DNA of 64,000 nt. Source: Streptomyces fildesensis. GTDB taxonomy: Bacteria > Actinomycetota > Actinomycetes > Streptomycetales > Streptomycetaceae. The translations under genes were made by a program, and so were the position numbers. Location of the stretch: the NCBI RefSeq assembly GCF_016107395.1, contig NZ_JAAIKO010000024.1, forward strand, positions 51,254-115,253, written 5' to 3'. Below, in pieces: positions 51,245-62,565 of the stretch. The first letter of the stretch is position 1; each line of letters begins with the position of its first letter. Under the pieces are notes generated by a model that had not been told where the DNA came from, made no database searches, and saw only the letters and a list, made by a program, of their open reading frames with translations.

Positions 51245-52257
51245 CAGCGCCGGCCCTCCGACGCGGGCGCCGGGCGCTCCGCCAGCAGCGCCGCACCGCT
51301 GGCGGGGGCGCTGTCCGGGCCGCCGAAGGTGGCGGGCGGCACGTTGGTCTCCTTCACGAGGAAGTGCGGCCGCCGCTTGGACTCGTAGTAGATACGGCCG
51401 ATGTACTCGCCCATCAGCCCCAGCATCATCATCTGCAGCCCGCCGAGTCCGACGATGGCGACGATCAGTGTCACATAACCGGGCGCGGTCACCCCGCCGA
51501 CCACCGCGGCGACCGTGACCCAGGCGGCGTACAGCCCGGCGAGGCCCGCCAGCGCGAGGCCGAGGTGGATCCCCATCCGCAGCGGGCGGTTGTTGAAGGA
51601 GATCAGCCCGTCGATCCCGTAGTTGAGCAGCGCCCCGAACCGCCACTTGGTCTCCCCCGCGGCGCGGGCGGCGTTGCGGTAGTCGAAGGTGACGGTGTCG
51701 AAGCCGATCCAGGAGAACAGCCCCTTGGAGAAGCGGTTGTACTCCGGCATCGACAGCAGCGCGTCGACCGCGCGGCGGGAGAGCAGCCGGAAGTCACCGA
51801 CCCCGTCGGCCAGTTCGACGTCGACCCACTTGTTGACCATCCGGTAGTACAGCCGGCTCACGGTGCTGCGGACGAACTTGTCGCCCTCCCTGGTGCGGCG
51901 GGCTATCACCTGGTCGTGGCCGCGGCTGAACAGCTCCAGCATCCGCACGATCAGCTCCGGCGGGTGCTGCAGATCGGCGTCCATCAGCACGACGGCGTCG
52001 CCGGTGGCCTCGCGGAGCCCCGCGAGCATGCCGGCCTCCTTGCCGAAGTTCCGGCTGAACGAGACGTACCGGGTGCTGCCCACATGCTGCTCGGCCAGGC
52101 CACGCAGGCGTTCCAGCGTCGCGTCCGAGCTGCCGTCGTCCACATAGCAGAGCTCGTACTCGACGGGGAGGAGGTCCAGGGTCTCCCGGATCTTCGCGTC
52201 GAAAAGCTCTACACCGGATTCCTCGTTGTAACAGGGAACGACAACGGACAGGCGCAT
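51244..52257 (-). CDS. GT2 glycosyltransferase, GtrB/DPM1-like
   Basis: 337 residues from the ATG at 52257 with GGAAAGTGA upstream. The GT2 catalytic domain shows SVVVPCYNEESGVELFD, YVDDGSSDAT, VLMDADLQHPPELI (DXD) and the acceptor region WIGFDTVTFDY. Two C-terminal membrane helices (MGIHLGLALAGLAGLYAAWVTV and TLIVAIVGLGGLQMMMLGLMG) lead to a cytosolic tail with YIGRIYYESKRRPHFLVKE. This is the layout of enzymes that put a hexose on undecaprenyl phosphate, with a GtrA flippase encoded next. Confidence 0.92.
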   Translation of the reverse strand: MRLSVVVPCYNEESGVELFDAKIRETLDLLPVEYELCYVDDGSSDATLERLRGLAEQHVGSTRYVSFSRNFGKEAGMLAGLREATGDAVVLMDADLQHPPELIVRMLELFSRGHDQVIARRTREGDKFVRSTVSRLYYRMVNKWVDVELADGVGDFRLLSRRAVDALLSMPEYNRFSKGLFSWIGFDTVTFDYRNAARAAGETKWRFGALLNYGIDGLISFNNRPLRMGIHLGLALAGLAGLYAAWVTVAAVVGGVTAPGYVTLIVAIVGLGGLQMMMLGLMGEYIGRIYYESKRRPHFLVKETNVPPATFGGPDSAPASGAALLAERPAPASEGRR

Positions 52258-52421
52258 GGATTCACTTTCCGTGGGATACACGGAAATGCTGCCCGCGGTA
52301 CACGACCCCCGCGCGGCCGCCGCGCAAGGGCCACATGACGGCGATCTGAACGCCACGTGACTCACGGCGCGGCGGCGCCGGTTGTGTATCGGTTACCCCT
52401 CGGAAACCCGTCGGTCGGGTC

Positions 52422-55955
<3,534 letters not shown>

Positions 55956-56090
55956 GAAGGGGTTTCCGTCCCAGGGCTGGACAACGCGAACGCCCGACAC
56001 GTCAAACGGGCCGGGGTTCTTCCAGCGTACGACGCCCCACCGACAGTCGCTGCCGCTCGATCACATGTGACGCACCGAGCGGCGACAAAC

Positions 56091-56130
56091 GGCGGCCCCG
56101 GAACGCGGGGGGTTGCGTTCCGGGGCCGCC
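56091..56130 (-). terminator. Terminator of the second ABC operon
   Basis: GGCGGCCCCGGAACGC and GCGTTCCGGGGCCGCC pair perfectly over 16 bases with an 8-base loop, between mfd and the ABC permease stop. Confidence 0.9.
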
Positions 56131-56152
56131 TGGTAGGCAGTGGGGAGACTGC

Positions 56153-58720
56153 CTAGTCGGAGGCGATGGCGTTGAGCACGTTCATCCGGCCCGCCCGGAA
56201 GGCGGGGACCAGCGCGGCCACCAGGCCGACGAGGGCCGATCCGAAGAAGACGATGATGATCGTCCCCCACGGGATCTCCAGGACTCCGAAGCCCACGGTG
56301 GCCATCAGCCGCTGCGCCGAGATGCCCCAGCCCATGCCCAGGCCGAGGCCGACCAGGGCGCCGAAGAGGGCGATGACCACGGACTCCAGCCGGACCATCC
56401 GCCGCAGCTGGCGTCGCGACATTCCGATCGCCCGCATCAGGCCGATCTCACGGGTCCGCTCGACGACCGACAGGGCCAGCGTGTTCACGACGCCGAGGAT
56501 GGCGACGACGATCGCGAGGCCGAGCAGCCCGTAGATCATGTAGAGCAGCTGGTTGACCTGGCTCTTGATGAGGTCCTTGTAGTCGGTCTGGTCCCGGACG
56601 GTGAGCTGCGGGTAGTCCTTGACCGCTTCCTTGAGGGACGCGGCCGCCTCCTTCGCCTGGCCGTCGACGGCCTTGGCGAACATGATCTGGTTGGGCGGGA
56701 ACTTGTCGGCCGGCAGGAACCGCTTCGCCGTGGCGATGTTCGTGTACATCGCGCCCTTGTCGAACGTGGTGTCGTCCGACGTGATCGCGGCGACCTTCAG
56801 CTTCGCGGTCTCGCCGCCGACGAAGGCGACGGTCAGCTCGCTGCCGATCTTGATGCCGTGATCCGTGGCGAAGCCTTCGTTGACCGACATCGAGTTGTCG
56901 CCGTAGGCGTCGGACAGCTTGCCCTGGACTGCCTCGACGCGCAGGTCCCGCGCGTAGGTGGGGCTGGCGGCCGTCAGCTGCTTGGTGGAGACCTTGCCGT
57001 CCGGGGTGGTCAGCTTGGCGTTGGTGCCCGTGTAGTCGGTGACGTGCTCCAGGTGACCGGCCGAGTGGATGGCCTTGGCCAGCGAGGGGCTCAGCGGCTG
57101 CTGGTTGTCGGTCTGCAGGATGAAGTCCGCGCCGACCGACTTGTCGAGCTGGTCGGTGGCCGAGGCCACCATCGAGGTGCCGACCACGGACAGTCCGGCG
57201 ACCAGCGCGAGGCCGATCATCAGCGCCGAGGCGGTGGCGCCGGTACGCCGCGGGTTGCGCAGCGCGTTGCGCTCCGCGAGGCGGCCGACCGGTCCGAAGA
57301 ACCGCAGCGAGACGGTGCTGAGGGCGCGGACGAGCACTCCGGCCAGCAGCGGGCCGACGATCACGAAGCCGATCAGCGTGAGGAGCACGCCGAAGCCGAG
57401 GAACGAGGAGCCCTGGGACGCCTTGTCCGCCTTGCCCGCCGCGACCAGGGCGGCGCCGCCGGCCAGGGCCACCAGCACACCGATGGTGGCGCGGACCTTG
57501 CCGGCCTTGCCGTCCGCCGGAGTTCCGGCGTCCCGCATGGCGGCCATCGGCGAGATCTTGCCTGCCCGCCGGGCGGGCAGCATGGCGGCCACCACCGTGA
57601 CGATGACACCGATCGCGAGGCCGATCACCGGGGTGGTGGCCTTGATGGTCAGCTCGGAGGTGTCCAGGTGCATGCCGAGCTTGCCCATGAGCTTCATCAG
57701 CAGGATGGCGAGTCCGATGCCGCCGCCGATGCCGAGCACCGAGCCGAGGACGCCGAGCATCAGCGCCTCGAAGAGCACGGACCGGTTGATCTGCTTGCGG
57801 CTGGAGCCGATGGCCCGCATCAGGCCGATCTCGCGGGTCCGCTGGGCGACCAGCATCGAGAAGGTGTTGATGATGAGGAAGATGCCGACGATCACCGAGA
57901 TGAAGGCGAAGCCGAGCATGACGTACTTCATCGGGTTCAGGAACGAACCGATGTCGTCCTTGGCCTCGGCGTTGGCCTCGGCGGCCGTCTGGATCTTGTA
58001 GTCGGTGCCGACCGCGGCCGTGACGTCCTTCTTCAGCTGCGCGTCGCTGACGCCGCTCTTGGCGGTCAGGCCGAAGTTCGTGTACGCGTCCGTGGTGCCG
58101 AGCAGCTTGCTCTGCGCGGTCGGGGTGTCGAGGTAGATGAGCGCGGCACCGGGGTTGGTGGTCTTGAAGGTCGCGATGCCGACGATCCGGGTGCTGAAGT
58201 CACCGGGGGTGGCGATGACCCGGAGCGAGTCGCCGATCTTCAGGTCCTTCTTGGCGGCGGTGTCGGCGTCGATCAGCGATTCGGTCGGACCGCGCGGCGC
58301 GTGGCCGGAGGTGAGCTCCACCGACTTCTTGCTGTCGCGCTCGTCCCAGTTGATGGCGATGGTGGGCGCACCGGTCTTGGAGCCGACGTTCTCGTTCTTG
58401 CTGTTGACGACGGTGATCTTGTCGCTGACCACCTGCGTCTCGACCTGCTGCACCCCGGCGGTCTGCTGCAGCTTCGCCAGCAGCGAGGCCGGAACGGTCT
58501 CCGGCTTGCCGGTCTCCTGGGCGTCGTCGACCTTCTTGGCGCTGACCGAGACGTCCGACGCCGTGGAGGCGAAGAGCTTGTCGAAGGTCGCGGTCATGGT
58601 GTCGGTGAAGACGAGGGTGCCGCAGACGAACGCCACCGAAAGGAGCACGGCGACGGCGCTGAGCACCATCCGGCCCTTGTGCGCGACAAAGTTGCGCATC
58701 GATGTCTTGAAGACGGTCAC
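56153..58720 (-). CDS. ABC transporter permease, FtsX/MacB-like
   Basis: 855 residues, GTG start coupled to the ATPase stop (GTGA). The layout repeats that of 30222: an N-terminal helix (RMVLSAVAVLLSVAFVCGTLVF), an extracytoplasmic domain, an FtsX block with MLVAQRTREIGLMRAIGSSRKQI, a central helix pair, a second extracytoplasmic domain, and a last FtsX block with LSVVERTREIGLMRAIGMSRRQLRRMVRLES. It is homologous to the permease at 30222, sharing the ends LRNPRRT and GLMRAIG. Substrate unknown. Confidence 0.9.
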   Translation of the reverse strand: MTVFKTSMRNFVAHKGRMVLSAVAVLLSVAFVCGTLVFTDTMTATFDKLFASTASDVSVSAKKVDDAQETGKPETVPASLLAKLQQTAGVQQVETQVVSDKITVVNSKNENVGSKTGAPTIAINWDERDSKKSVELTSGHAPRGPTESLIDADTAAKKDLKIGDSLRVIATPGDFSTRIVGIATFKTTNPGAALIYLDTPTAQSKLLGTTDAYTNFGLTAKSGVSDAQLKKDVTAAVGTDYKIQTAAEANAEAKDDIGSFLNPMKYVMLGFAFISVIVGIFLIINTFSMLVAQRTREIGLMRAIGSSRKQINRSVLFEALMLGVLGSVLGIGGGIGLAILLMKLMGKLGMHLDTSELTIKATTPVIGLAIGVIVTVVAAMLPARRAGKISPMAAMRDAGTPADGKAGKVRATIGVLVALAGGAALVAAGKADKASQGSSFLGFGVLLTLIGFVIVGPLLAGVLVRALSTVSLRFFGPVGRLAERNALRNPRRTGATASALMIGLALVAGLSVVGTSMVASATDQLDKSVGADFILQTDNQQPLSPSLAKAIHSAGHLEHVTDYTGTNAKLTTPDGKVSTKQLTAASPTYARDLRVEAVQGKLSDAYGDNSMSVNEGFATDHGIKIGSELTVAFVGGETAKLKVAAITSDDTTFDKGAMYTNIATAKRFLPADKFPPNQIMFAKAVDGQAKEAAASLKEAVKDYPQLTVRDQTDYKDLIKSQVNQLLYMIYGLLGLAIVVAILGVVNTLALSVVERTREIGLMRAIGMSRRQLRRMVRLESVVIALFGALVGLGLGMGWGISAQRLMATVGFGVLEIPWGTIIIVFFGSALVGLVAALVPAFRAGRMNVLNAIASD

Positions 58721-59508
58721 GACACCCTCCCACGGGCGTCGAAGGACTTCATGCGCTCGAGAACGGAGTCGGCCGTCGGGTTCGCCATGTCGTCGACGAT
58801 GCGGCCGTCGGCCAGGTAGATGACGCGGTCCGCGTAGGAGGCGGCGACCGGGTCGTGGGTCACGATGACGATGGTCTGGCCGAGCTCGTCGACCGAGCGG
58901 CGCAGGAAGCCCAACACCTCGGCGCCGGCGCGCGAGTCCAGGTTTCCGGTCGGCTCGTCACCGAAGATGATCTCGGGGCGGGCGGCGAGGGCGCGGGCGA
59001 CCGCGACACGCTGCTGCTGGCCACCGGAGAGCTGGTTCGGGCGGTGCTTGAGACGCCCGGCCAGGCCGACGGTCTCGATGACGCGGTCCAGCCACTCGCG
59101 GTCGGGCTTGCGGCCCGCGATGTCCATCGGCAGCGTGATGTTCTCCAGCGCGTTGAGCGTCGGGAGCAGGTTGAACGCCTGGAAGATGAAGCCGATCTGG
59201 TCCCGGCGGAGCTGGGTGAGCTTCTTGTCCTTCAGCTTGGTGATCTCCGTGTCACCGACCCAGATCTGTCCGCTGGTGACCGAGTCCAGGCCCGCCAGGC
59301 AGTGCATCAGGGTCGACTTGCCGGAACCGGACGGGCCCATGATGGCGGTGAAACCGCTACGGGCGATGTCCACGTCCACCGCGTCCAGCGCGACCACGCG
59401 CGTGTCCTCGGTGGTGCCGTACGACTTGGTGACCTGACGTGCACGGGCGGCAACAGCCGAACGCTCTCCGCTGCCCCCGGACTTGGGAATCGTTACAGCC
59501 GTTGTCAC
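58717..59508 (-). CDS. ABC transporter ATP-binding protein, MacB/LolD type
   Basis: 263 residues from the GTG at 59508 with CAGGAG upstream. Walker A GPSGSGKST, signature LSGGQQQRVAVARAL, Walker B IIFGDEPTGNLDS and H-loop IVTHDP are intact. It is highly similar to the ATPase at 29255, including LMHCLAGLDSV and KKLTQLRRDQIGFIFQAFNLLPTL. The promoter region (59509-59925) is shared with the divergent exporter at 59926. Confidence 0.92.
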   Translation of the reverse strand: MTTAVTIPKSGGSGERSAVAARARQVTKSYGTTEDTRVVALDAVDVDIARSGFTAIMGPSGSGKSTLMHCLAGLDSVTSGQIWVGDTEITKLKDKKLTQLRRDQIGFIFQAFNLLPTLNALENITLPMDIAGRKPDREWLDRVIETVGLAGRLKHRPNQLSGGQQQRVAVARALAARPEIIFGDEPTGNLDSRAGAEVLGFLRRSVDELGQTIVIVTHDPVAASYADRVIYLADGRIVDDMANPTADSVLERMKSFDARGRVS

Positions 59509-59925
59509 TGCTATCTCCTGAAATCTCGTGTGTTTCGTCGGGCTCCTGCGGAACCTGGTGGACCCTGTCGCGCGTTATCAGAGTGCTGGTAAGCCTGGGG
59601 TCGCGGCGATGGGGCAGGTCTCCGTCTTGCTGGTGGGGTTAGCCCCACCACGTCCCACTGATGACCCTAAGGAGCACCAGGCCTCCCGAACGTCCTCCGC
59701 CAGTACGAACATCGAGTAGGCGGAAGTGAGTACTTTCCCCTAAGGGTCGCCGACATCCAACCGTCCGCGACCTCGGGGTCGATGATCTGCCCTCACGCCA
59801 CGTGAGGTGCAAGAACCTTGTTCCACCTGCGACGATGCCGCCGATACCGGCTGTCGCGACCCCGGTCCCGCATGGAATGGTGCGGTGTACACACACTGCT
59901 GTGCACGCCAGGGGAGGGAGCCGCC
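59509..59925. other. Divergent promoter region between the second ABC operon and the exporter
   Basis: No gene is supported here. It holds a perfect inverted repeat, TGGTGGGGTTAGCCCCACCA (59631-59650), and two CCCTAAGG-containing sequences near 59664 and 59740. They could be binding sites of a regulator shared by the ABC pair and the exporter. Confidence 0.4.
59631..59650. promoter_or_regulatory. Perfect 20-bp inverted repeat
   Basis: TGGTGGGG and CCCCACCA flank TTAG. It lies 120 bases before the ABC ATPase start and 276 before the exporter start; operator or short hairpin. Confidence 0.45.
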
Positions 59926-61413
59926 GTGAGCGGTCCTGTGGAACGTACGGCCCGGTCATCGGCCGCGGCGGAGCCCGCGCGCCCACCCCGGCGCGGCCGG
60001 ATCGTGGCCGCGCTGATGCTCGCCATGGCGCTCGCCGCGATGGACTCCACGATCATCTCGACGGCCGTCCCGCAGATCGTCGGCGACCTCGGCGGCCTCT
60101 CGGTGTTCTCCTGGCTCTTCTCCGGCTATCTGCTGGCCGTGACGGTGACGCTGCCGGTGTACGGCAAGCTCGCCGACACCTTCGGCCGCAAACCGGTGCT
60201 GCTGGCCGGCATCGCGCTCTTCCTGCTCGGCTCGCTGCTGTGCGCGGGCGCCTGGAACATGGCGAGCCTGATCGCCTTCCGGATCGTCCAGGGGCTGGGC
60301 GGCGGCGCGATCCAGGGCACTGTGCAGACCGTGGCCGCCGATCTGTACGGGCTGAAGGAACGCGGCCGCATACAGGCGGCGCTCTCCACCGTGTGGGCGG
60401 TCTCCGCCATCGCGGGACCGCTGGCCGGCGGCTTCCTCGCCGGATACGGCGACTGGCGCTGGATCTTCCTGATCAACCTGCCGGTCGGCGCGGCCGCCCT
60501 CGTCCTCATCCTCCGCCACCTGCACGAGAACATCACCCGCACCCGCCACCGCATCGACTGGCCCGGCGCGGTCGCACTCTTCCTCGCCGGCGGGCTGCTG
60601 CTCCTCGCCCTCGTCCAGGGCGGCATCGCGTGGTCCTGGCTGTCCTGGCAGTCCCTCACCCTGTTCGCCGCCAGCGCCGTCTGCACCGCCGGCACGGTGG
60701 TGATCGAACGGCGCGCCGCCGAGCCGATCATCCCGGGCTGGGTGTGGCGGCGGCGGGTCATCGTCTCCGTGAACCTGGCGCTCGGCGCGCTCGGGCTGCT
60801 CATGATCGCGCCGACGGTCTTCCTGCCGACCTACGCCCAGACGGTCCTGGGGCTCGGGCCGGTCGCCGCCGGGTTCGTGCTGTCCGTCATGACGCTGAGC
60901 TGGCCGCTGTCGGCGGCCCTGAGCAGCCGCGTCTATCTGCGGATCGGCTTCCGCAACAGCGCCGTCATCGGCATGAGCTGCGCCACCGCGATCCTCGCCG
61001 CGTTCCCGCTGCTGCCCTACGGCGGGCCGGCCTGGCAGCCCGCGTTGCTGATGCTGCTGCTCGGCGGCGCGCTGGGGCTCTTCCAACTGCCGCTGATCGT
61101 CGGTGTGCAGTCCACTGTCGGGTGGGCGGAGCGGGCGACGACGACCTCGTCGGTGCTCTTCTGCCGCCAGGTCGGGCAGAGCGTGGGCGCGGCGGTCTTC
61201 GGCGCCGTCGCCAACCACACGCTGGTGGCCCGGCTGGGCGCGGCGCCGGCTTCGCTGACGCCGCCGGGCGGGGCGGCCGAGCCGGTGCGCCGGGCGGTGG
61301 CGGCCGCGGTCGACCACGTCTACGTGGGCGCCGCGGCGGCGGCCGGGGCGGCCGTGCTGGTGCTGCTGTTCGTCGCCCCGCGCCGCTTCCCCGTCCTGAC
61401 GGACGGGGACTGA
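59926..61413 (+). CDS. MFS drug exporter, EmrB/QacA (DHA2) family
   Basis: 495 residues from the GTG at 59926 with GGGAGGGAG upstream. About 14 hydrophobic segments begin with MLAMALAAMDSTIISTAVPQIVGDLGG, which is motif D1 of the family. GKLADTFGRKPVLLAGI is motif A and WRWIFLINLPVG is the DHA2 signature near residue 185. It should expel toxic compounds by proton antiport. No TetR regulator is adjacent. Its stop codon sits inside a 14-bp tandem repeat. Confidence 0.93.
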   Translation: MSGPVERTARSSAAAEPARPPRRGRIVAALMLAMALAAMDSTIISTAVPQIVGDLGGLSVFSWLFSGYLLAVTVTLPVYGKLADTFGRKPVLLAGIALFLLGSLLCAGAWNMASLIAFRIVQGLGGGAIQGTVQTVAADLYGLKERGRIQAALSTVWAVSAIAGPLAGGFLAGYGDWRWIFLINLPVGAAALVLILRHLHENITRTRHRIDWPGAVALFLAGGLLLLALVQGGIAWSWLSWQSLTLFAASAVCTAGTVVIERRAAEPIIPGWVWRRRVIVSVNLALGALGLLMIAPTVFLPTYAQTVLGLGPVAAGFVLSVMTLSWPLSAALSSRVYLRIGFRNSAVIGMSCATAILAAFPLLPYGGPAWQPALLMLLLGGALGLFQLPLIVGVQSTVGWAERATTTSSVLFCRQVGQSVGAAVFGAVANHTLVARLGAAPASLTPPGGAAEPVRRAVAAAVDHVYVGAAAAAGAAVLVLLFVAPRRFPVLTDGD

Positions 61414-61442
61414 CGGACGGGGACCGACGGACGGGGACCGAC
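61397..61442 (+). repeat. 14-bp tandem repeat across the exporter stop codon
   Basis: About 3.3 copies of TGACGGACGGGGAC (third copy begins C). The unit length is not a multiple of three and it contains the TGA, so copy-number change would alter the end of the exporter protein. Confidence 0.7.
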
Positions 61443-61456
61443 GGCCGCCCGTTCCG

Positions 61457-62380
61457 CTACTCCGGGGCCGGGCCAGGTTCCGGGACCGAGGGATCGTCGT
61501 CGGGCAGCGGGCGGCCGGTGAGGGCCGCGAGGCTGCTGCGGACGTGGGCGAGGTGGGCGCGGATCTCCTCGCGGCGCTCCTCGTGCTCGCGCAGTTCCCG
61601 CTCGCTCTCGCGCCGGATGCGCTCCTCCCGCATGCGGGCCTCCGCGAGCAGGGCGGCCGCCCGGGCTTCGGCGTCCTCCTGCCCGTGCCGCGCGAACTCC
61701 TCGGCCTCGGCGCGCGCCGTCCTGGCGTCCTCGAAGCGGCGCTCCGCGTAGCCGGTCAGCTCGCCGATCCGGCTGTCGACGCCGGCCTCGCGCTCGGCCA
61801 TCTCGTGCTCGAAGGCGTCCAGCCGCTCGCGCTGTTCCTTGTCGAGATCGGTGAGGGTGCGCGTGGTGTCCTGCCGGGTGGCCTCCAGGGCCTGCTCGGC
61901 CTCGCCGCGTACCAGGCCGGCCTCGGTCTGCGCTTCCGTGAGGATCTCGCCGGCGCGGCCGCGTGCCACGTCGAGCACCCGTCCTGCCTGGTCCTCCGCG
62001 ACCGCGCGCCGCTCGGCGGCGGCGGCCCTGGCCTCGTCCTGGAGGGCGCGGCGGGCGGTCTCCGCGGCGTCGTGGGAGTACTGGATCTCGTTCTCGGCGC
62101 GCTCCCTGACCGCCGCGGCCTCTTCCTGCACGAGGCGCAGCAGTTCCTGCGCGCTCGCGCTCAGCGTCTCGTAACTCGCCGGGCCGAGCGCGTCGACGGA
62201 TTCCCGCAGCGCCTTGGCCTCGGTGTCCATCTCGTTCGCGAGAACAGTGAGCCGGGCGGCCCGCTCCCAGGCCGCGTCGCGGTCCTCGGACAGTTCCTCG
62301 AGGAAGCGTTCGACCTGTTCCACCCGGTAGCCGCGCCCGCGAACGGTGTCGAAGCCGTGAGGTGTTGCCGTGCTGCTCAT
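61457..62380 (-). CDS. DivIVA-like coiled-coil protein
   Basis: 307 residues from the ATG at 62380 with GAGGGGC upstream. The start has GFDTVRGRGYRVEQVERFLEELSEDRD, similar to the DivIVA N-terminal lipid-binding motif, which targets curved membranes. Residues 60-280 are almost entirely heptad-like and rich in Glu, Arg and Ala, so a long coiled coil is expected. The end is Pro/Glu-rich. Streptomyces uses DivIVA relatives and other coiled-coil proteins at hyphal tips; it may belong to such scaffolds. Older annotations call these cellulose-binding proteins. Confidence 0.82.
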   Translation of the reverse strand: MSSTATPHGFDTVRGRGYRVEQVERFLEELSEDRDAAWERAARLTVLANEMDTEAKALRESVDALGPASYETLSASAQELLRLVQEEAAAVRERAENEIQYSHDAAETARRALQDEARAAAAERRAVAEDQAGRVLDVARGRAGEILTEAQTEAGLVRGEAEQALEATRQDTTRTLTDLDKEQRERLDAFEHEMAEREAGVDSRIGELTGYAERRFEDARTARAEAEEFARHGQEDAEARAAALLAEARMREERIRRESERELREHEERREEIRAHLAHVRSSLAALTGRPLPDDDPSVPEPGPAPE

Positions 62381-62502
62381 GCGCTGCCCCTCGCCGTCCT
62401 TCCGAACCGTACTCTGTAATCCATTTTTGCCGATATGTCTGAATTGTGTATACCGCGACACTCCGACCTACCCCTACCCAACCCATCGCCCGTACATAGC
62501 GC

Positions 62503-62539
62503 GGCGGCCCGGGTCCGGATAATCCGGACCCGGGCCGCC
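62503..62539 (-). terminator. Terminator of the repeat-protein gene
   Basis: GGCGGCCCGGGTCCGGAT and its exact complement meet around one base, 27 bases after the stop codon of the minus-strand gene at 62566. Confidence 0.88.
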
Positions 62540-62565
62540 CGGGGATCAGGACACAGCGGGGAGCG

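Noticed and set aside
56070..56081. TCACATGTGA palindrome near mfd as an operator
   Set aside because: A 10-bp palindrome alone is too short to support a call, and no second copy was noticed.
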